A stretch of DNA of 64,000 bases from Pseudomonadales bacterium (GTDB taxonomy: Bacteria; Pseudomonadota; Gammaproteobacteria; Pseudomonadales; Azotimanducaceae): NCBI GenBank assembly GCA_012103505.1, contig WLWP01000002.1:248001-312000 (forward strand). The letters are read 5' to 3'. The position numbers were made by a program, and so were the translations under genes. Under the pieces are notes generated by a model. That model did not search any database. It was not told where the DNA came from and saw only the letters and a list, made by a program, of their open reading frames with translations. Below, piece after piece: positions 60,530 to 64,000 of the stretch; the first letter of the stretch is position 1; every line of letters starts with the position of its first letter.

Positions 60530-61459
60530 CTACCGGCGTGGTTCGAGATAAGCCTGCATCTCAACATACTCGTTGGGATGCTCACGAAAGTGGTGCTTTA
60601 GCAATGCGACGGGCGCTAAAAGTGGTTGCTCACCTTTGCGATAAGCATCTATGAGCCCGGCAAGTTCTTGTCGAGCTGTCCGCGACAAGTGTTTCTTCAG
60701 ATAGCCTTGAATATGGGCCAACACGTTAGCGTGGCCACCACGAGTCGCAATATTTTGTAAACCACGCATCAAAATTTCGATGTAGGTGGCGCCGATCTCT
60801 TCCAAGTCTGAGTGCAAGTCTGAGCCCCTTAAATCAGACAAAAGCCGTCCAGCTTCTTTGTAGGCTGGTGTACTGTGGGCCATCAATAAGTATTTATAAC
60901 GGCTGTGGAAGGCGATGAACGCCTTCGCCGACAAATCGGGCGCGACCTTTTGCCATTCAGCGAACGCGAATACACGAGTTACAAAGTTCTCACGCAGAGC
61001 ATCTTCAAACAGACGCCCGCCATCCTCACAAGGTAGTGCGGGCCAAAGCTGTGCGACCGTGGCTGCAAACACTCCCTGCCCGTTGCGCACAGCCGGACCA
61101 CCATCTGTGGGATAAACCTTTACGTTTCTTGTTCCACAACTCGGCGAGTTGTGCATGAAGATGAAGCCACTAAGGTCCCGATTATCGTCAATAAACTCTT
61201 TGGCTTGCTGACTTAGAGCAGGGGTATAATCTTGAGTTCCCTCGACAGCCCCGACCACTCTAACTACGTCCAGATCCCTGATCACACGTATCGGTTCACG
61301 CGGCACGGACATACCGATCGCGACTTCGGGGCATACATCGGCATAGTTGAATAAGCCCGCCAGTTTCGAGTGTGGCATCGATGCTTTAGCGCCAGTACCG
61401 TCATAGCGAACTTCCGCACCAAGCAGACAACGACTAATACCCACCTTAGGCGTCAGCAT
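60530..61459 (-). CDS. DUF523 (TudS-like) plus DUF1722 (YbgA) protein
   Basis: A protein of about 309 residues in two parts. Residues 1-155 are DUF523, with an iron-sulfur cysteine set (SRCLLGAEVRYDG, YADVCPEVAIG, NSPSCGTRNVKVY) resembling TudS thiouracil desulfurase. The last part is DUF1722, with YRKGEQPLLAPVALLKHHF near the end. DUF523-DUF1722 fusions are often found near photolyase genes in other bacteria, but none is seen here. The start is ATG 61459, which avoids the overlap with the upstream gene that a longer frame to 61501 would create. Confidence 0.85.
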   Translation of the reverse strand: MLTPKVGISRCLLGAEVRYDGTGAKASMPHSKLAGLFNYADVCPEVAIGMSVPREPIRVIRDLDVVRVVGAVEGTQDYTPALSQQAKEFIDDNRDLSGFIFMHNSPSCGTRNVKVYPTDGGPAVRNGQGVFAATVAQLWPALPCEDGGRLFEDALRENFVTRVFAFAEWQKVAPDLSAKAFIAFHSRYKYLLMAHSTPAYKEAGRLLSDLRGSDLHSDLEEIGATYIEILMRGLQNIATRGGHANVLAHIQGYLKKHLSRTARQELAGLIDAYRKGEQPLLAPVALLKHHFREHPNEYVEMQAYLEPRR

Positions 61460-61469
61460 ATCGCTCGCA

Positions 61470-62444
61470 TTAACTTCTAGTAGCGATAAAGTCCCAGACA
61501 TTGTCGGCGCCTAAGTTCGCGATGTGATGACCGAGCTTTTCCTGCCACTCAAATTCATTGCCCCATGCGTCGCGCCAGGCCCACGTTCGCCGACTGAAGT
61601 GATGTAAACGATGCTCATGCGTGAAACCCATGGCGCCATGAATCTGATGAACCTGCTCAGCGACTGTCCCAACCGCCTCGCCGACTCTAGATTTTGCCGC
61701 TGCGACCTCCGGGATAAAGCGATCGTCGTGGAAAGCATCCACCGCAGCGTCTGCCGCCCGCTTCGCTGCCGCAACTTCTGCCGCGACGACCGCGAGGCTA
61801 TGTTGGATAGCCTGAAATTTGCTGATCATTCGCCCAAATTGCGATCGTTCTGTTGCGAATTGAATGCCGAGATCCAACTGCGCTTGCAAGCAGCCAGCGA
61901 TCAAGTTCACCCTCGTTAGGGCGAGCTGTGCATAGGGGTCCGGACCGACGCTTACAACGGTCGAGTCGCCAAGCACGACTTCATCAGCTGGCTCACCGCC
62001 CATGTTCGAATGTTTGTTAGTCACCTCAGGGACCAGGCTAACCAGCACGTCACTGGCTCCCGGCCGAATACCAATCACTCGACTAGCTGCCCTTCCCCAG
62101 TGGCTCTCCCTGACAGAGTTGCCATTCACCAGACCAATGCTCGCAAGCGTGTCATCAGGAGCAAGCCAAATATTGGCGAGCAGTGTTTCCGCCAATGGCA
62201 ACGGCACAGCAAACTGACCACAGACCATGAGGAAGGCAAATAGATCCGCTTCGTCAGTGCCACTGCCTTCGCTACCTAACTGATGAAAGCCATTGGCGAC
62301 CACCAATTGCCATAGTTCGTCTGGAAATTCACCGAGCTCTGCCGCATCTAGCATCTTTTTGTCGACGTGGTCGGCAAACATCTTTGTGGCCGTATCGACT
62401 ATCAGCTGTCTTGTATCCATTTCTTTTCCAGCTTCTTCGCTCAT
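61470..62444 (-). CDS. acyl-CoA dehydrogenase, short second subunit
   Basis: A 324-residue acyl-CoA dehydrogenase-like protein, shorter than the usual 380-400. It has QAQLDLGIQFATERSQFGRMI in the flavin-side C-terminal domain and GAMGFTHEHRLHHFSRRTWAWRD near the end, typical of the partner subunit in two-subunit steroid FadE enzymes. The FAD/substrate motif of the middle domain is much reduced, so it probably needs the larger neighbour. It overlaps that gene by 4 bases (ATGA), which supports a heteromeric complex. Confidence 0.8.
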   Translation of the reverse strand: MSEEAGKEMDTRQLIVDTATKMFADHVDKKMLDAAELGEFPDELWQLVVANGFHQLGSEGSGTDEADLFAFLMVCGQFAVPLPLAETLLANIWLAPDDTLASIGLVNGNSVRESHWGRAASRVIGIRPGASDVLVSLVPEVTNKHSNMGGEPADEVVLGDSTVVSVGPDPYAQLALTRVNLIAGCLQAQLDLGIQFATERSQFGRMISKFQAIQHSLAVVAAEVAAAKRAADAAVDAFHDDRFIPEVAAAKSRVGEAVGTVAEQVHQIHGAMGFTHEHRLHHFSRRTWAWRDAWGNEFEWQEKLGHHIANLGADNVWDFIATRS

Positions 62445-63571
62445 CTTAATCCCAAGCCACGCGCGATCACCCCGCGGAGTATTTCTCTGGTTCCACCGCG
62501 CAATGTGAACGAGGGTGAAAGCAACATCGTTTCCTCATAGGTACGACGGTAGACGGATTGCTCAGCCCCCGAAGGTAGTGCCATGCGAGCGATCTCCGGC
62601 AGCATTTTTTCAAAGTTATTGCCTAGTTCTTTCACAAGCGCTGCTTCAACCGCTACGTCCTTCTTATTCTCTAGCATACCCGCCACAGAAATCGACATTC
62701 TGCGCATCGTCATAATGGACGCAGCAATGCGACCAATGGCAGCCGCTTGATGGGGCGCAGGCTCCGGCCCACATGCTCTTACCAACTCTACAAACACTCG
62801 GAACGCGGAGAGAAAACGCTCAGGACCACTGCGTTCGTAGGAAAGTTCTGATGTCACTTGTTCCCAACCGTTGCCGGGCTCGCCGACGACGCGATCAGCT
62901 GGGACGACAACATCGTCAAAGACAACCTCATTGAAATCTTCGCCGCCCGCCATGTTGGCAATTGGACGAACATCTACACCATCATTGCGTAGATCGACAA
63001 TTATCTGGGACAAACCGGCGTGGCGGTTGTCTGTCTGCGGTGCGGTTCTTACTAAGCAAATAATGAAGTGATTTCGGTGCGCGTCCGTGGTCCAGATTTT
63101 GGTGCCGTTGATGCGATAGCTGTCGCCATCCTTGTCCGCGGTCGTGCGAACCGACGCCAAATCTGAGCCCGTATCCGGTTCAGACATGCCAATGGAAAAA
63201 TAAGCCTCACCGCGCGTAATCTGGGGTAAATAGAAGTCTTTTTGCGCGTTCGTACCAAAGCGCAGTAACAGCGGCCCACTTTGTCTATCTGCTATCCAGT
63301 GAGCGCTCACCGGGGCACCTGCGGCCAAAACCTCTTCAGTGACAACGTAGCGTTCAAAAAAAGAAAGTTCGCTACCGCCGTACGCCTTCGGCCAAGTCAT
63401 ACCAATCCAACCTTGCTCGCCGAGCTTCTGGCTAAATTCTGGGTCGTGACCAGTACTGAAATCTGAATTGGGTCTTTCAAAGTGCGCGCGGTGACGATCT
63501 AGAAAGCTCCGCACTTCCGCCCTTAAGTCTTCAGTCTCCTCCCGGAGGCTGATCCGATCAAACTGCAACAT
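62441..63571 (-). CDS. acyl-CoA dehydrogenase, large subunit
   Basis: A protein of about 376 residues with WIGMTWPKAYGGSELSFFER, IGMSEPDTGSDLASVRTTA and NGTKIWTTDAHRNHF, the FAD and substrate blocks. It ends with LRGGTREILRGVIARGLGL. It forms a probable alpha2-beta2-type enzyme with the short subunit encoded immediately downstream, as known for steroid-side-chain FadE pairs in actinobacteria. The start is ATG 63571, with AGG upstream; a longer frame to 63619 is less likely. The substrate is a bulky or branched acyl-CoA by analogy only. Confidence 0.86.
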   Translation of the reverse strand: MLQFDRISLREETEDLRAEVRSFLDRHRAHFERPNSDFSTGHDPEFSQKLGEQGWIGMTWPKAYGGSELSFFERYVVTEEVLAAGAPVSAHWIADRQSGPLLLRFGTNAQKDFYLPQITRGEAYFSIGMSEPDTGSDLASVRTTADKDGDSYRINGTKIWTTDAHRNHFIICLVRTAPQTDNRHAGLSQIIVDLRNDGVDVRPIANMAGGEDFNEVVFDDVVVPADRVVGEPGNGWEQVTSELSYERSGPERFLSAFRVFVELVRACGPEPAPHQAAAIGRIAASIMTMRRMSISVAGMLENKKDVAVEAALVKELGNNFEKMLPEIARMALPSGAEQSVYRRTYEETMLLSPSFTLRGGTREILRGVIARGLGLR

Positions 63572-63669
63572 CAGTAAACCTGGTTCAATTGAGCAGCGCA
63601 GTGTAATCGGCATGGACAAACGACCTCAAGGCCCTGGCACTTTAGGACCACGATCAGTACATTACGCTT

Positions 63670-64000
63670 ATGCAGTCATCAGCAGCGATCGCCGAGCACT
63701 TCGAACCCGTTTTCAAAGATATTCGTGAACGAGCAACCGTCACAGAGCGTTTTATCGACCGTGATTTGTACCGAGTATACATTTCCACCCTCTGGTCGAA
63801 TGTCGTCCTCTCTCCGGATGAAGTCGGCTTGGACGAAGAAGATTTACCTGAGCTACACGATATAGTGATCGCGGAGATCAGCGACGCAATCGGCGCGATC
63901 GATTCGCTGCATGAAGTCTTCCAGTTTATTTCTTCCAAAGATGGTGAGAGAGCAATGCTGGAGGCTCGCCTGACCCAATCGCACAAAGATTTGCTGCAAT
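63670..64000 (+). CDS. hypothetical protein, 3' end outside window
   Basis: An open frame from ATG 63670 to the end of the window (110 codons, no stop), starting MQSSAAIAEHFEPVFKDIRE. The translation is acidic and helical, with balanced composition (DEEDLPELHDIVIAEISDAIG and LHEVFQFISSKDG). A frame on the opposite strand is Ser-rich and looks like a shadow. I do not recognise the protein. Confidence 0.55.
   Translation, partial: MQSSAAIAEHFEPVFKDIRERATVTERFIDRDLYRVYISTLWSNVVLSPDEVGLDEEDLPELHDIVIAEISDAIGAIDSLHEVFQFISSKDGERAMLEARLTQSHKDLLQ

Noticed and set aside
63654..63986. Opposite-strand frame at the right edge as a gene
   Set aside because: Its product is Ser-rich and irregular, while the plus-strand frame has normal composition.
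1..64000. CRISPR array, prophage or insertion sequence
   Set aside because: I saw no regular repeat-spacer array, no transposase and no integrase or phage structural gene. The short tandem repeats are too few and lack spacers.
1..64000. tRNA or rRNA genes
   Set aside because: No tRNA acceptor and T-arm pattern or rRNA-like sequence was found in any gap between genes.

Overview
The window reads as about 64 kb of chromosome from a marine-type, aerobic, lipid-catabolising gammaproteobacterium. The evidence is the CmoA/CmoB wobble-uridine pair, a CTGT-N8-ACAG LexA operator of the gammaproteobacterial type, an OmpR/EnvZ-like two-component pair, DUF2959 and DUF4892-like envelope proteins, and many fatty-acid or steroid type enzymes. 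These include five acyl-CoA dehydrogenases, three enoyl-CoA hydratase family genes, a thiolase, a MaoC pair and four luciferase-like (LLM) flavin/F420 oxidoreductases. I saw no rRNA, tRNA, CRISPR array, insertion sequence or prophage.

Layout. 1-5.3 kb: ChaC end, acyl-CoA dehydrogenase, MATE exporter, LLM oxidoreductase and an enoyl-CoA hydratase interrupted by an in-frame TAA. 5.3-10.1 kb, mostly minus: DUF4892/OmpA protein, two GFA-fold proteins, GNAT, P-loop kinase, a frameshifted small gene under a near-consensus LexA box, alpha/beta hydrolase and a ClpP paralogue. 10.2-16 kb: esterase and YciI, then a minus-strand MaoC pair, enoyl-CoA hydratase and envelope proteins. 16-20 kb: MscS channel and an OmpR/EnvZ-like operon with direct repeats upstream. 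20.3-29.3 kb: thiolase, a glutathione peroxidase with UGA at the catalytic position, and a catabolic run (SMP-30, acyl-CoA dehydrogenase, class II aldolase, MDR reductase, amidohydrolase, YceI). 29.3-47 kb: LLM enzymes, an ANKH-like membrane protein, AgcS symporter plus amidohydrolase, TauD, a CinA-like/nucleotidyltransferase fusion, Fpg/Nei glycosylase, MATE exporter, flavin reductase. 47-56 kb: LemA with an M48 protease, GST, Ppx facing a frameshifted PPK1, CmoA and CmoB. 56-64 kb: a structured leader with a 38-residue ORF, a heterodimeric ABC exporter, a DUF523-DUF1722 protein and a two-subunit acyl-CoA dehydrogenase.

The strongest unusual signal is the glutathione peroxidase at 21690-22169. 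A TGA sits exactly where the catalytic Cys or Sec belongs, the rest of the family follows in frame, and a stem-loop with bacterial SECIS-like spacing follows the TGA. Other signals are the SOS-controlled unknown gene at 8469-8775, the two-domain pyridine-nucleotide-like protein at 40005-41066, the ANKH-like protein at 30380-31666, and the leader RNA plus small ORF before the ABC exporter. Four genes are broken by one nonsense codon or one-base shifts. All four disruptions could be real or sequencing errors and should be checked against reads before any biology is built on them.
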